Made by a program: the position numbers and the translations under genes
Part shown: positions 6,332 to 13,584 of the stretch, piece after piece
Layout of the letters: the number at the start of each line of letters is the position of its first letter
Numbering within the stretch: position 1 is the stretch's first letter
Origin: an uncultured Lachnospiraceae bacterium
GTDB lineage: Bacteria > Bacillota > Clostridia > Lachnospirales > Lachnospiraceae
Assembly (NCBI GenBank): GCA_934408585.1
Contig: CAKRVA010000024.1
Coordinates: 1-21,484, forward strand
Length of the DNA stretch: 21,484 nt
Reading direction: 5' to 3'
Notes under the pieces: generated by a model
The model's database searches: none
Seen by the model: the letters and a program-made list of their open reading frames with translations, nothing else
Told to the model about the DNA's origin: nothing

Positions 6332-6490
6332 ATGGGAACCGCAATTGTACTTTTGGTATTGTGTTGCATTGTTGCAGTAATCATTCGTAAAATGATTATG
6401 GATAAACAAAATGGGAAATCCTCATGTGGCGGCAATTGCGCTGGATGCGGTATGGCGTGCCACCAGAATCAAAAAGAAATAAAGCAGTGA
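6332..6490 (+). CDS. FeoB-associated Cys-rich membrane protein
   Basis: This 52-residue protein starts with one hydrophobic helix (AIVLLVLCCIVAVII, residues 4-18, containing C11 and C12), then a basic stretch, and then a cluster CGGNCAGCGMAC with C32, C36, C39 and C43. This is the pattern of the FeoB-associated Cys-rich membrane protein family (FeoB_associated), found next to feoB in Firmicutes. The cysteines could bind Fe2+ or another metal at the membrane; its exact role is not established. The ATG at 6332 follows a strong GGGAGGA site (6320-6326). It is short enough to be missed by simple length cut-offs. A terminator follows directly. Confidence 0.93.
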   Translation: MGTAIVLLVLCCIVAVIIRKMIMDKQNGKSSCGGNCAGCGMACHQNQKEIKQ

Positions 6491-6499
6491 TGCCTGAAG

Positions 6500-6530
6500 A
6501 GACTGTTCCATAAAAATGGAGCAGTCTTTT
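6500..6530 (+). terminator. Rho-independent terminator of the feo operon
   Basis: AGACTGTTCCA (6500-6510) pairs with TGGAGCAGTCT (6517-6527) around TAAAAA, with one G-U pair, and is followed by TTTTCATTT. It closes the feo operon. Confidence 0.88.
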
Positions 6531-6532
6531 CA

Positions 6533-6561
6533 TTTACTTTTCCAAAAAACTAAGGTATAAT
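6533..6561 (+). promoter_or_regulatory. Probable promoter of the SEC-C gene
   Basis: TATAAT (6556-6561) is a perfect -10; the -35 is weaker (TTTACT, 6533-6538, 17-bp spacer). It lies immediately after the feo terminator and upstream of the gene at 6631. Confidence 0.6.
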
Positions 6562-6593
6562 AGCAACGTGCAGACATGCATAGAACAAAATTT

Positions 6594-6615
6594 GTTGTCC
6601 GTCTGATTGGACAAC
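6594..6615 (+). other. Hairpin just upstream of a ribosome binding site
   Basis: GTTGTCC (6594-6600) pairs with GGACAAC (6609-6615) around an 8-nt loop, three bases before the AGGAGG at 6618-6623. It could affect ribosome access or mRNA stability; no U-run follows. Confidence 0.5.
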
Positions 6616-6630
6616 CAGGAGGAAGAAATA

Positions 6631-7137
6631 ATGGCATTACTTAAGACTTGGCGTGATATGGCATATTCAGCCACAGCAAATAAAGGAGATTTACAGAGAC
6701 TCTGGGCAGATTACTTTCAGAAGGAAAAAGATATCTATGCAGAACTTTTGAAAAACCCGGATGAAGTTGTTAAGGGAACCGTTAAGGAACTTGCAGAAAA
6801 GTATGGTGTAGACATTATGACCATGACCGGTTTTCTTGATGGAATTAACGATAGCTTAAAGGAACAGAATCCGATTGAAGAAATGGAAGAAGATACCGAG
6901 GTAAATCTTGGATTTGATAAAGAGCTCCTTTACAAGAACATGGTTGGAGCACAGGCTGACTGGCTTTATGAATTGCCGGAATGGGAAGCAATTTTTGATG
7001 AAGAAACACGTAAGGAGCTTTATCGTGTTCAGAAGCTTTCTACTACAGTAGTAAAGCCCGACAGAGTATATCCCAATGATCCATGTCCATGTGGAAGTGG
7101 CAAGAAGTATAAGAAGTGCTGCGGAAAGAAGGGCTAA
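6631..7137 (+). CDS. SEC-C metal-binding motif protein
   Basis: This 168-residue protein ends with a complete SEC-C zinc motif, DPCPCGSGKKYKKCCG, with C152, C154, C163 and C164 (CxCx8CC), the same zinc-binding motif as in SecA C-termini. The first ~130 residues are mostly helical and acidic (LLKTWRDMAY, LKNPDEVVKGTVKELAEKYG, IEEMEEDTEVNLGF). Proteins like this are common in Lachnospiraceae; their role is unknown, and the tail suggests zinc-dependent binding to a partner, possibly ribosome or protein export (inference). The ATG at 6631 follows AGGAGG (6618-6623) well; an in-frame TTG at 6607 lies before that site and is not preferred. Its stop is directly followed by the next gene's ATG. Confidence 0.88.
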   Translation: MALLKTWRDMAYSATANKGDLQRLWADYFQKEKDIYAELLKNPDEVVKGTVKELAEKYGVDIMTMTGFLDGINDSLKEQNPIEEMEEDTEVNLGFDKELLYKNMVGAQADWLYELPEWEAIFDEETRKELYRVQKLSTTVVKPDRVYPNDPCPCGSGKKYKKCCGKKG

Positions 7138-7593
7138 ATGGTCAGTCGCGTAGAACAGGCAGTGGCTACCTTTGAAGAAGGATACAATTGTGCACAGGCA
7201 ATCTTTGTAACATATGCAGATATTTTTGGAATTGACAGAGATACGGCATTACGGATGACAAGCACAATGGGAGGCGGAATTGGAAGAATGCGGGAAGTTT
7301 GTGGTACCGTTACTTCCATGGAACTTCTTGCCGGACTTCAGGAAGGATGTGCTTCTGCGACAGATTCGAAGGAAAAAGAACGTGTATATACATTGGCACG
7401 TGAACTGGCAGATAAATTTAAAGAAGAGAATGGCTCTATCATCTGCCGCGAGCTACTTGGCATTGTGGGAAGAGAACAGAGTGCCAGACCTTCCGAAAGA
7501 ACAAAGGAATATTATGCGACAAGACCATGCAGTAAGTTTGTAGCATCTGCCGCTAAGATTATTGAAGAAATTTTGATTGAGGACATTATCTAA
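7138..7593 (+). CDS. C_GCAxxG_C_C family putative redox protein
   Basis: This 151-residue protein fits the C_GCAxxG_C_C family (PF09719-type), small cysteine proteins thought to be redox-active or metal-binding. Its five cysteines fall at family positions: C18 (EEGYNCAQA), C55 (GRMREVCGTVTSM, preceded by MGGGIG), C71, C103 (ICRELLG) and C131 (RPCSKFV). The function is not established. The ATG at 7138 begins on the base after the upstream TAA, with GAAAGAAGGG before it, so it is probably translated by ribosomes leaving the SEC-C gene. The pairing of a zinc-motif protein with a cysteine protein may mean a shared process, but that is only inference. Confidence 0.88.
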   Translation: MVSRVEQAVATFEEGYNCAQAIFVTYADIFGIDRDTALRMTSTMGGGIGRMREVCGTVTSMELLAGLQEGCASATDSKEKERVYTLARELADKFKEENGSIICRELLGIVGREQSARPSERTKEYYATRPCSKFVASAAKIIEEILIEDII

Positions 7594-7596
7594 GTC

Positions 7597-7625
7597 TTTA
7601 CAAATTTTAATTTTTGTCATAGAAT
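7597..7625 (+). promoter_or_regulatory. Promoter of the thrS T-box transcript
   Basis: TTTACA (7597-7602) and TAGAAT (7620-7625) are separated by 17 bp, starting just after the stop of the preceding gene. Transcription would begin at about 7632, at the front of the T-box leader. Confidence 0.7.
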
Positions 7626-7631
7626 ATAGAG

Positions 7632-7894
7632 GCAGAAGAGATAATAAGGATAACACGTTGACGAGACGAGTAAATTGTGGAAAGCAACAGAGAGAGACAT
7701 CGGCGGAAGCTGTGCTGGAAATGTCTTTGTGGGAAACAGTTGAAAACTAACTCTGAGTGACCCCAATCCGGTCCGTAATCCTACGTTACAGGAAATGAGA
7801 GGTCTCCGTAAGTCATGATGGTGCAGGAGGCAAGCAGGGTGGAACCGCGTATGATACGTCCCATGCATTACAGTTGTGATGCGTGGGATTTTTT
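7632..7894 (+). ncRNA. Threonine T-box riboswitch leader
   Basis: The 14-nt T-box core AGGGTGGAACCGCG is at 7836-7849, followed by a terminator hairpin and T-run. Upstream, the Stem I region has the expected pieces: AGTAA and AGAGAG purine motifs, an apical CGGCGGAAGCTGTG loop region, and a specifier region with ACT (7746-7748) followed by A, which encodes Thr. Uncharged tRNA-Thr would pair with the specifier and the T-box bulge and stabilise the antiterminator, allowing read-through into the small membrane gene and thrS. The T-box identity is certain; the exact specifier triplet is inferred, as a second ACT lies at 7750-7752. Confidence 0.95.
7859..7894 (+). terminator. T-box-controlled terminator
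   Basis: TCCCATGCAT (7859-7868) pairs with ATGCGTGGGA (7879-7888), using one G-U pair, around a 10-nt loop, then TTTTTT. Its 5' side and the T-box core form the alternative antiterminator. Confidence 0.92.
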
Positions 7895-7925
7895 AGTTTA
7901 TAGAAAACGATAGGAGGGTATCAAA

Positions 7926-8168
7926 ATGAAAGAGAAAATGGAAAAAGTAAAAGAATTTTTAGCAGAAAGCACTACGATTTCGAACCGCGAACTTGTTTTG
8001 GCATTAACCGTTGGAATTCTGGGAGGAATCGTATTTGGATTGTTGGCTTCCCCAAGAAAGACAACGACCATTGGAAGCAATAATGGCAGTAACAATCATG
8101 ATTTTGGAGAGATAAAACCAAAGAAAAAGAATGATTGGCAGGAAATTGACGAAAAAGAAGCAAATTAG
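7926..8168 (+). CDS. Small single-TM protein in the thrS operon, unknown function
   Basis: This 80-residue protein has a charged amphipathic N-terminus (MKEKMEKVKEFLAE), one transmembrane helix with glycines (about residues 23-41, LALTVGILGGIVFGLLAS) and a polar, Asn- and Lys-rich tail (SNNGSNNHDF, KPKKKNDWQE). No known domain is recognised; the glycine-rich helix resembles YtxH-like small membrane proteins only loosely. The ATG at 7926 follows TAGGAGGGT, a strong site. It lies between the T-box and thrS, 32 bases before thrS, so its expression should rise when Thr-tRNA is uncharged. It is probably a real gene because of its strong site and coding-like composition. Confidence 0.75.
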   Translation: MKEKMEKVKEFLAESTTISNRELVLALTVGILGGIVFGLLASPRKTTTIGSNNGSNNHDFGEIKPKKKNDWQEIDEKEAN

Positions 8169-8200
8169 TTGACATAACAAAAAGAAAAGAGGAGAAAAAC

Positions 8201-10165
8201 ATGAAGATTACATTAAAAGATGGTTCTGTAAAAGAATATGACAAAGCAATGAGTGTCTATGAAATTGCAGCAGATTTGAGTGAAGGACTTGCCAGAGTGG
8301 CTTGTGCCGGTGAGGTAAATGGAAAGGTAGTTGATTTGCGTACTGAGGTTAGTGAGGACAGTACCGTTAACATCCTTACTGCAAATGACCCTGCAGGACT
8401 TGCAACACTTCGTCATACAACGTCCCATATTCTTGCAGAAGCAGTAAAGAGATTATTCCCGAACGCAAAGGTAACAATCGGACCTTCCATTGAAGATGGA
8501 TTTTATTATGACTTTGATGCAGAACCTTTTTCAAGAGAAGACCTGGATAAACTAGAAGCAGAGATGAAGAAAATCATCAAAGAAGGACACGAAATTACCC
8601 GCTTTACGCTTCCAAGAAATGAAGCAATTGAACTGATGGAAAAGAGAGAAGAGCCATACAAGGTAGAATTGATTAAAGATTTACCGGAAGATGCTGAAAT
8701 TTCTTTCTATGACCAGGGTGGTTTTGTAGACTTATGTGCCGGACCTCATTTGATGAGTACAAAGGGAATCAAGGCATTTAAGCTGATTTCTTCCTCCATG
8801 GCATATTGGAGAGGTGATTCCAACAAGGCAAAATTGCAGAGAATTTACGGAACTGCTTTTGCAAAAAAAGAAGAGCTTGCTGCTCATCTGGAAAAACTGG
8901 AAGAAGCAAAACGGCGTGACCATAATAAACTTGGCCGTGAAATGGAACTCTTTACTACCGTAGATGTAATTGGTCAGGGACTTCCATTACTGATGCCAAG
9001 AGGTGCAAAAATCATTCAGATTCTGCAGCGTTGGATTGAAGACCTCGAAGATAATGAATGGGGTTATATCCGTACGAAAACACCTTTGATGGCAAAGAGT
9101 GATTTATATAAGATTTCCGGACACTGGGATCATTACAAAGATGGTATGTTCGTTATGGGAGATGAGGAAAAGGACAAAGAAGTTTTTGCACTTCGTCCGA
9201 TGACCTGTCCGTTCCAGTATTATGTTTATAAAGCAACACAGCATTCTTACCGTGATTTGCCATTGCGTTACAGCGAAACATCTACGTTGTTCCGTAATGA
9301 GGATTCCGGAGAAATGCATGGACTGACCAGAGTCCGTCAGTTTACGATTACCGAAGGACATTTGATTGTCAGACCGGATCAGATGGTAGAAGAATTTAAG
9401 AAATGTCTTGCACTTGCAAAATATTGTCTGGAAACATTGGGATTGGAAGAAGATGTTACTTATCATCTTTCCAAATGGGACCCGGACAACCGCGAGAAAT
9501 ACATTGGCGAGCCTGAAGTCTGGGAACAGACACAGCAGCACATCCGTGACGTATTGAACGAGCTTCATATCAACTTTACAGAGGATGTCGGAGAGGCAGC
9601 ATTCTACGGCCCGAAGGTAGATATCAATGCAAAGAATGTATATGGAAAAGAAGATACCATGATTACGGTTCAGTGGGATGCATTGCTTGCCGAGCAGTTT
9701 GATATGTATTATATTGACCAGAATGGGGATAAGGTTCGTCCATACATCATTCATAGAACATCTATGGGTTGTTATGAAAGAACACTGGCATGGCTGATTG
9801 AAAAGTATGCAGGAAAATTCCCGACATGGCTTTGCCCGGAACAGGTCAGAGTCCTTCCTATTTCTGAAAAATACGAAGAGTATGCAAATAAGGTATGTAA
9901 GGAATTGCGTGATGCCAATGTACTTGCAGAGGTAGACAACCGTTCTGAGAAGATTGGATTTAAGATTCGTGAAGCAAGACTTAATAAGGTTCCATACATG
10001 CTTGTAGTCGGACAGCAGGAAGAGGCTGACGGTACGGTATCTGTAAGAAGCCGTTATGCAGGAGATGAGGGCGTAAAATCTCTGAAAGAATTCAAAGAAC
10101 AGATTTGTGAAGAGATTCGTACAAAAGAAATTCGTAAGGAGATTGTTCAGGAAGAGAACAAATAA
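8201..10165 (+). CDS. thrS: Threonyl-tRNA synthetase
   Basis: This 654-residue enzyme charges tRNA-Thr with threonine and edits Ser-tRNA-Thr. The domains are in normal order: a TGS domain (~1-60), the second additional/editing domain with RHTTSH (H72, H76) and CAGPH (C179, H183), the class II catalytic core with RPMTCPFQ (zinc Cys), motif 2 RNEDSGEMHGLTRVRQF and motif 3 GCYERTLAWLIEKY, then the anticodon-binding domain (LCPEQVRVLPIS to the end). The length is standard. The ATG at 8201 follows GAGGAG. The T-box at 7632-7894 controls it. The gene is complete and there is nothing unusual in the protein. Confidence 0.99.
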   Translation: MKITLKDGSVKEYDKAMSVYEIAADLSEGLARVACAGEVNGKVVDLRTEVSEDSTVNILTANDPAGLATLRHTTSHILAEAVKRLFPNAKVTIGPSIEDGFYYDFDAEPFSREDLDKLEAEMKKIIKEGHEITRFTLPRNEAIELMEKREEPYKVELIKDLPEDAEISFYDQGGFVDLCAGPHLMSTKGIKAFKLISSSMAYWRGDSNKAKLQRIYGTAFAKKEELAAHLEKLEEAKRRDHNKLGREMELFTTVDVIGQGLPLLMPRGAKIIQILQRWIEDLEDNEWGYIRTKTPLMAKSDLYKISGHWDHYKDGMFVMGDEEKDKEVFALRPMTCPFQYYVYKATQHSYRDLPLRYSETSTLFRNEDSGEMHGLTRVRQFTITEGHLIVRPDQMVEEFKKCLALAKYCLETLGLEEDVTYHLSKWDPDNREKYIGEPEVWEQTQQHIRDVLNELHINFTEDVGEAAFYGPKVDINAKNVYGKEDTMITVQWDALLAEQFDMYYIDQNGDKVRPYIIHRTSMGCYERTLAWLIEKYAGKFPTWLCPEQVRVLPISEKYEEYANKVCKELRDANVLAEVDNRSEKIGFKIREARLNKVPYMLVVGQQEEADGTVSVRSRYAGDEGVKSLKEFKEQICEEIRTKEIRKEIVQEENK

Positions 10166-10178
10166 AAAGAGGTAATCT

Positions 10179-11747
10179 ATGAAGCAGAGAGAATCGTGGA
10201 AGGATATAACAGGATATGTTTTGTTTGGCATCAGCCTGTTCCTTCTGGGAGTCTCTCTGTTTTTATGTGGAAGCAGTGATATTTGGTATGATGAGCTGTT
10301 TACAATGGGAATGGCAAATCAATCGCTGCATGAATTGGTTTACATAACGTCGCAAGATGTACATCCACCACTCTATTATATGCTTGTGAAGCTGGCACTT
10401 GATATCGTTGGAAGTCCGGACAGAGCCATACAGGTTATTGTAGCAAAGGTGGTTTCCGTCATTCCGTTTGGCTTGTGTTTTGTATATGCAATTACAGTAA
10501 TTCGGAAATATTGGGGAATGCTGACTGCAGGACTGTTTACATTTCTGCTGATGGGAATGCCGAATATTGCAGGATATACCGTTGAAGTCAGAATGTATGG
10601 ATGGAGTCTGTTCTTTGTGACCGCAATGCTGTTACATGGCTTTTTATTAATAGAGCATATCAAAATAGTTAACGATAATAATATTTATGTAAACATAAAT
10701 ATTATTGCAATGACCTTGTATGCATTAGCAGCATGTTATACGCATTATTTTGCATGCGTTGCTGCAGTGTGTATTTATGGTTATGTATTTATTCTTGCAA
10801 TTGTTAAAAAGTATCCCTGTATTTTCAGACTATTAGTGGGTGGTTTGTGCTGTGCAGGCGGATATCTGCCCTGGCTTATCCGGGTAGTCACGCAACAGGT
10901 CCGGGAAGTAAAAGAAAATTATTGGATTCCTCCTGTTTCCTGGAAAACGTTGGGAGGATGTGTGAAGTTTTTATGTAAACCATCTGTAACAAATGAAAAG
11001 CTCGCAGTTCTGTGTGCGGTATTGTTGTTTTTGGTTTACATAATAATTGTGTTTGCTTTTGGAATATGCTGGAGACGAAGAAAAGAAGAATATACGAAAG
11101 ATGCATTTTTGATTGGTGGTGCATTACTGTCATTGGGAGGAATCGTTGTTTTTGGAATTGTGGCATCGATTATCCTTCGTCCTATTTTTGTTTATCGCTA
11201 TATGCTACCTGCCATTGGTGTTTTCTGGCTGGCATTTGCGGTTGCATTTACAAAAATTCCAATGAAAAAGGTATTTCGTGTTATTTTGCTGGCGTTGCTG
11301 CTTATAACCGGATTGTGGAGTTACCGGAGTTTTTATGGCGAGGAAATGTGGAAACGGGTCAACATGGCGTCTGCACAGGAAGCAATAGATCAGATATCAC
11401 AGGGGGATGCGGTGGTTTGCAATTTTGACCAGGCGCAGGCAGTGACTTCTTTTTATCTGGAGCAGGGTGTAGAAAGCTATTTATGGTATGGAACACCCGA
11501 AACATTAATTCAGAGAATGTATCCGCAGAATCATCCGCTGGTTGAAGGAGAGTTTTCTGATGAACAAGGTTATGTAAACCTTAAGAAGCTGATTTCCGAA
11601 ACAAACGGAACCGTGTGGTTTTTAGGAAGCGGAAATGCCCGTGACGAAATTATAGAAAAATGGGAAGCACAGGGAATTCATGTGGAGGAACAAAATTCGG
11701 TACTGATAGAATGTTACTGGTTTAATTTATATACATTGACGTTATGA
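10179..11747 (+). CDS. GT-C type membrane glycosyltransferase (GT39/PMT-like)
   Basis: This 522-residue protein has about ten hydrophobic helices and the GT-C hallmark in its first outside loop: IWYDELFTMG (D38-E39), followed by DVHPPLYYMLV (D60, H62, PPLYY). This is the pattern of dolichyl/undecaprenyl-phosphate-sugar-dependent mannosyltransferase-like (GT39, PMT_2) enzymes. After the helices there is a C-terminal soluble domain (~375-522, from about YRSFYGEEMW). Such enzymes move a lipid-linked sugar onto a protein or glycan outside the membrane; the substrate is unknown. It starts 13 bases after thrS and ends just before the pilus operon, whose promoter overlaps its 3' end. A link to pilin glycosylation is possible but unproven. 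Confidence 0.82.
   Translation: MKQRESWKDITGYVLFGISLFLLGVSLFLCGSSDIWYDELFTMGMANQSLHELVYITSQDVHPPLYYMLVKLALDIVGSPDRAIQVIVAKVVSVIPFGLCFVYAITVIRKYWGMLTAGLFTFLLMGMPNIAGYTVEVRMYGWSLFFVTAMLLHGFLLIEHIKIVNDNNIYVNINIIAMTLYALAACYTHYFACVAAVCIYGYVFILAIVKKYPCIFRLLVGGLCCAGGYLPWLIRVVTQQVREVKENYWIPPVSWKTLGGCVKFLCKPSVTNEKLAVLCAVLLFLVYIIIVFAFGICWRRRKEEYTKDAFLIGGALLSLGGIVVFGIVASIILRPIFVYRYMLPAIGVFWLAFAVAFTKIPMKKVFRVILLALLLITGLWSYRSFYGEEMWKRVNMASAQEAIDQISQGDAVVCNFDQAQAVTSFYLEQGVESYLWYGTPETLIQRMYPQNHPLVEGEFSDEQGYVNLKKLISETNGTVWFLGSGNARDEIIEKWEAQGIHVEEQNSVLIECYWFNLYTLTL
10677..10706. repeat. Perfect AT-rich palindrome inside the glycosyltransferase gene
   Basis: AATAATATTTATGT (10677-10690) and ACATAAATATTATT (10693-10706) are exact reverse complements separated by two bases. 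It is in frame and encodes a polar stretch (DNNIYVNINII) between two membrane helices. Confidence 0.85.
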
Positions 11748-11764
11748 GTAAAAAAATGTAAAAT
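11736..11764 (+). promoter_or_regulatory. Promoter of the type IV pilus operon
   Basis: TTGACG (11736-11741) and TAAAAT (11759-11764) are 17 bp apart, each one mismatch from consensus. It begins within the last codons of the glycosyltransferase gene and would give a ~40-nt leader before the pilin gene. Confidence 0.7.
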
Positions 11765-11809
11765 GGTTGTAAGTGATTTCACCACACGAAAGAAACTATG
11801 GGGGAAGAA

Positions 11810-12283
11810 ATGAGTAATCAGATTTTACAGAACGAAGAAAAGACGAAGAGAACGTTGGGCAGGAATAATCATGGCTTTACCTTGGTAGAAATGATTGTGG
11901 TTATGGTTATTCTTACGATTCTGGCGGCAATTTTGATTCCGAGTCTGCTGGGCTGGATTGATGAGGCAAAGGGGAAACAGTACATCCTGAATGCACGGAG
12001 TGTATATATGTCAGCGCAGGCGATTGAATCTGAAAAGTATGCGGCATGGGATGGTACGGTTGCAGGAGCAAATCACAATCTCAGTGATCAGGATAAAGCG
12101 CGGATTCTTCGTATGGCAGATGCTGAGAATGCCATAATTGACAGTGTGCAGTTTGAAAGTGATACGCTGGGAGGAGATGGAGCATCTTCCAACCACGGTT
12201 ATTATACAATTGTAGGTATTACGATTCGGTTTGAAGGAGTTACGGTAATTCTGGAGGATGGAATCTGGACTGTTCTGCAATAA
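11810..12283 (+). CDS. pilA: Type IV major prepilin
   Basis: This 157-residue prepilin is the subunit of the pilus fibre. A long basic leader ends in NNHG, then the class III signal FTLVEMIVVMVILTILAAIL: the prepilin peptidase would cut after G22 and leave F23 at +1 and the conserved Glu (E27) at +5. A soluble pilin head follows (~90-157, VQFESDTLGG... YTIVGITIRFEGVTVIL). I chose the ATG at 11810, preceded by GGGGGAAG; an in-frame ATG at 11798 would add four residues (MGEE) but has a poor site. It is the first gene of the operon and is separated from pilC by a strong hairpin, which fits high pilin expression. Confidence 0.92.
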   Translation: MSNQILQNEEKTKRTLGRNNHGFTLVEMIVVMVILTILAAILIPSLLGWIDEAKGKQYILNARSVYMSAQAIESEKYAAWDGTVAGANHNLSDQDKARILRMADAENAIIDSVQFESDTLGGDGASSNHGYYTIVGITIRFEGVTVILEDGIWTVLQ

Positions 12284-12300
12284 ATAATGAGCAATGAATG

Positions 12301-12334
12301 ATTAGCGGTGTACCATGTTTGATACACCGCTAAT
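12301..12334 (+). terminator. Strong hairpin after the pilin gene (partial terminator or mRNA stabiliser)
   Basis: ATTAGCGGTGTA (12301-12312) pairs perfectly with TACACCGCTAAT (12323-12334) around a 10-nt loop. The T-run comes only after six more bases (ATGATATTTTT), so it is more likely a leaky terminator or a 3' end-protecting structure for the pilin mRNA than a full stop. Confidence 0.7.
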
Positions 12335-12361
12335 ATGATATTTTTAGTGAGGAATGTAAGA

Positions 12362-13570
12362 ATGGCGAAGTATCAGTATGAAGCGCTGGACCGGAACGGA
12401 AAGACCGTTACGGGAATCATGAATGCCTTTGATGAGGATGAATTATACAGACGTCTGAAGGAAGAAGAAAAATATCTTGTTAATGTAGATAATAATTTGG
12501 AACAACAGAGTATGCGTCAGCTTTCTCCGCTGATGCTTTCGGAATTTAACCGGGAATTGGGAGATATGCTGAAAGCAGGAGTAACTCTGGTGCGTGCACT
12601 TACGATTTTATCCCAGGAGGAAACGCGGAAGGCAAAGGAACGTAAGGTATTAGCCAAGGTACTAAAACTTGTTCGTCAGGGAGAATCGGTTGCAGATGCC
12701 ATGGAGCAGCAACGGGGTGCTTTCCCGATTCTTATGGTAAATATGTACCGTGCGGCAGAAACGAGTGGAAATCTTGCGGACACCGCTGCCAGACTGGCGA
12801 TTCATTATGAGAAAGAGCATCAGTTAAATACAAAAATTCGGGGAGCAACCATATACCCGAAAATTCTGAGTACCTTAATTGTTTTGGTTGTGATTTTTAT
12901 TCTGAGTTTTATTCTTCCGCAATTATCAGGATTGTTTGATTCTCTGGAACAGCTGCCGCTTCCTACCAGAATATTGCTGGCAATAGGAAATTTTGTTTCA
13001 GGCTATTGGAAGTTTCTTCTGGTTCTTGCGTTTGTTCTGGTAATTGTCGGAATGACCTTAAGCAGAATGAAATCTGTGCGGATGGCAAGAGCAAAGTGGA
13101 AAATCAGAATGCCGATTACCGGTAAATTGATGATGGTTGTTTATACCGCAAGATTTTCCAGAAGCCTGAGTTCTTTGTACAGTGCAGGAATTCCCATTAT
13201 TACGGCAATGCAGATTGCAAAGAAGACAGTTGGAAATGAGTATATCGAAAAACAGTTTGATCAGGCAATTGCAGATTTGCGGACCGGAAAACCACTTAGT
13301 GAAGCAGTAGAGGGAATTTATGGATTCCGGAAAAAGCTTTCCTCGGTCATCCGGGTAGGAGAAGAAAGCGGTGATCTTGTTAAAATGCTGGATTCGCTGG
13401 CAGATTCCTTTGACTACGAGTCAGAAATGGCAGTGGGAAGAATGTTAAGCTATCTGGAACCTGCATTAATTGTTTTTATGGCGTTTATTATTGGTTTTAT
13501 TATGATTGCGGTGATGCTGCCTATTTATGAATCATATTCGGCAATCGGCGGTTCTGCATCATATTTCTAA
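12362..13570 (+). CDS. pilC: Type IV pilus inner-membrane platform protein PilC
   Basis: This 402-residue protein is the GspF/PilC membrane platform on which the PilB ATPase turns. The N-terminal cytoplasmic part begins KYQYEALDRNGKTVTG, the standard PilC start, and two T2SSF domains follow: FNRELGDMLKAGVTLVRALT (about 60-79) and FSRSLSSLYSAGIPIITAM (about 270), each a repeat of the same helical fold. Hydrophobic segments lie at ~165-185, ~215-235 and ~370-390. I chose the ATG at 12362 because GTGAGGA precedes it; an in-frame ATG at 12335 lies right after the hairpin and has no site. The length is typical. Confidence 0.95.
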   Translation: MAKYQYEALDRNGKTVTGIMNAFDEDELYRRLKEEEKYLVNVDNNLEQQSMRQLSPLMLSEFNRELGDMLKAGVTLVRALTILSQEETRKAKERKVLAKVLKLVRQGESVADAMEQQRGAFPILMVNMYRAAETSGNLADTAARLAIHYEKEHQLNTKIRGATIYPKILSTLIVLVVIFILSFILPQLSGLFDSLEQLPLPTRILLAIGNFVSGYWKFLLVLAFVLVIVGMTLSRMKSVRMARAKWKIRMPITGKLMMVVYTARFSRSLSSLYSAGIPIITAMQIAKKTVGNEYIEKQFDQAIADLRTGKPLSEAVEGIYGFRKKLSSVIRVGEESGDLVKMLDSLADSFDYESEMAVGRMLSYLEPALIVFMAFIIGFIMIAVMLPIYESYSAIGGSASYF

Positions 13571-13584
13571 AAGGAGAGAAGAGC

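Noticed and set aside
9104..10231. 375-codon minus-strand frame opposite thrS
   Set aside because: It is long only because thrS codon use leaves the opposite frame open; the product is Phe/Cys/Leu-rich without a domain, and there is no ribosome binding site.
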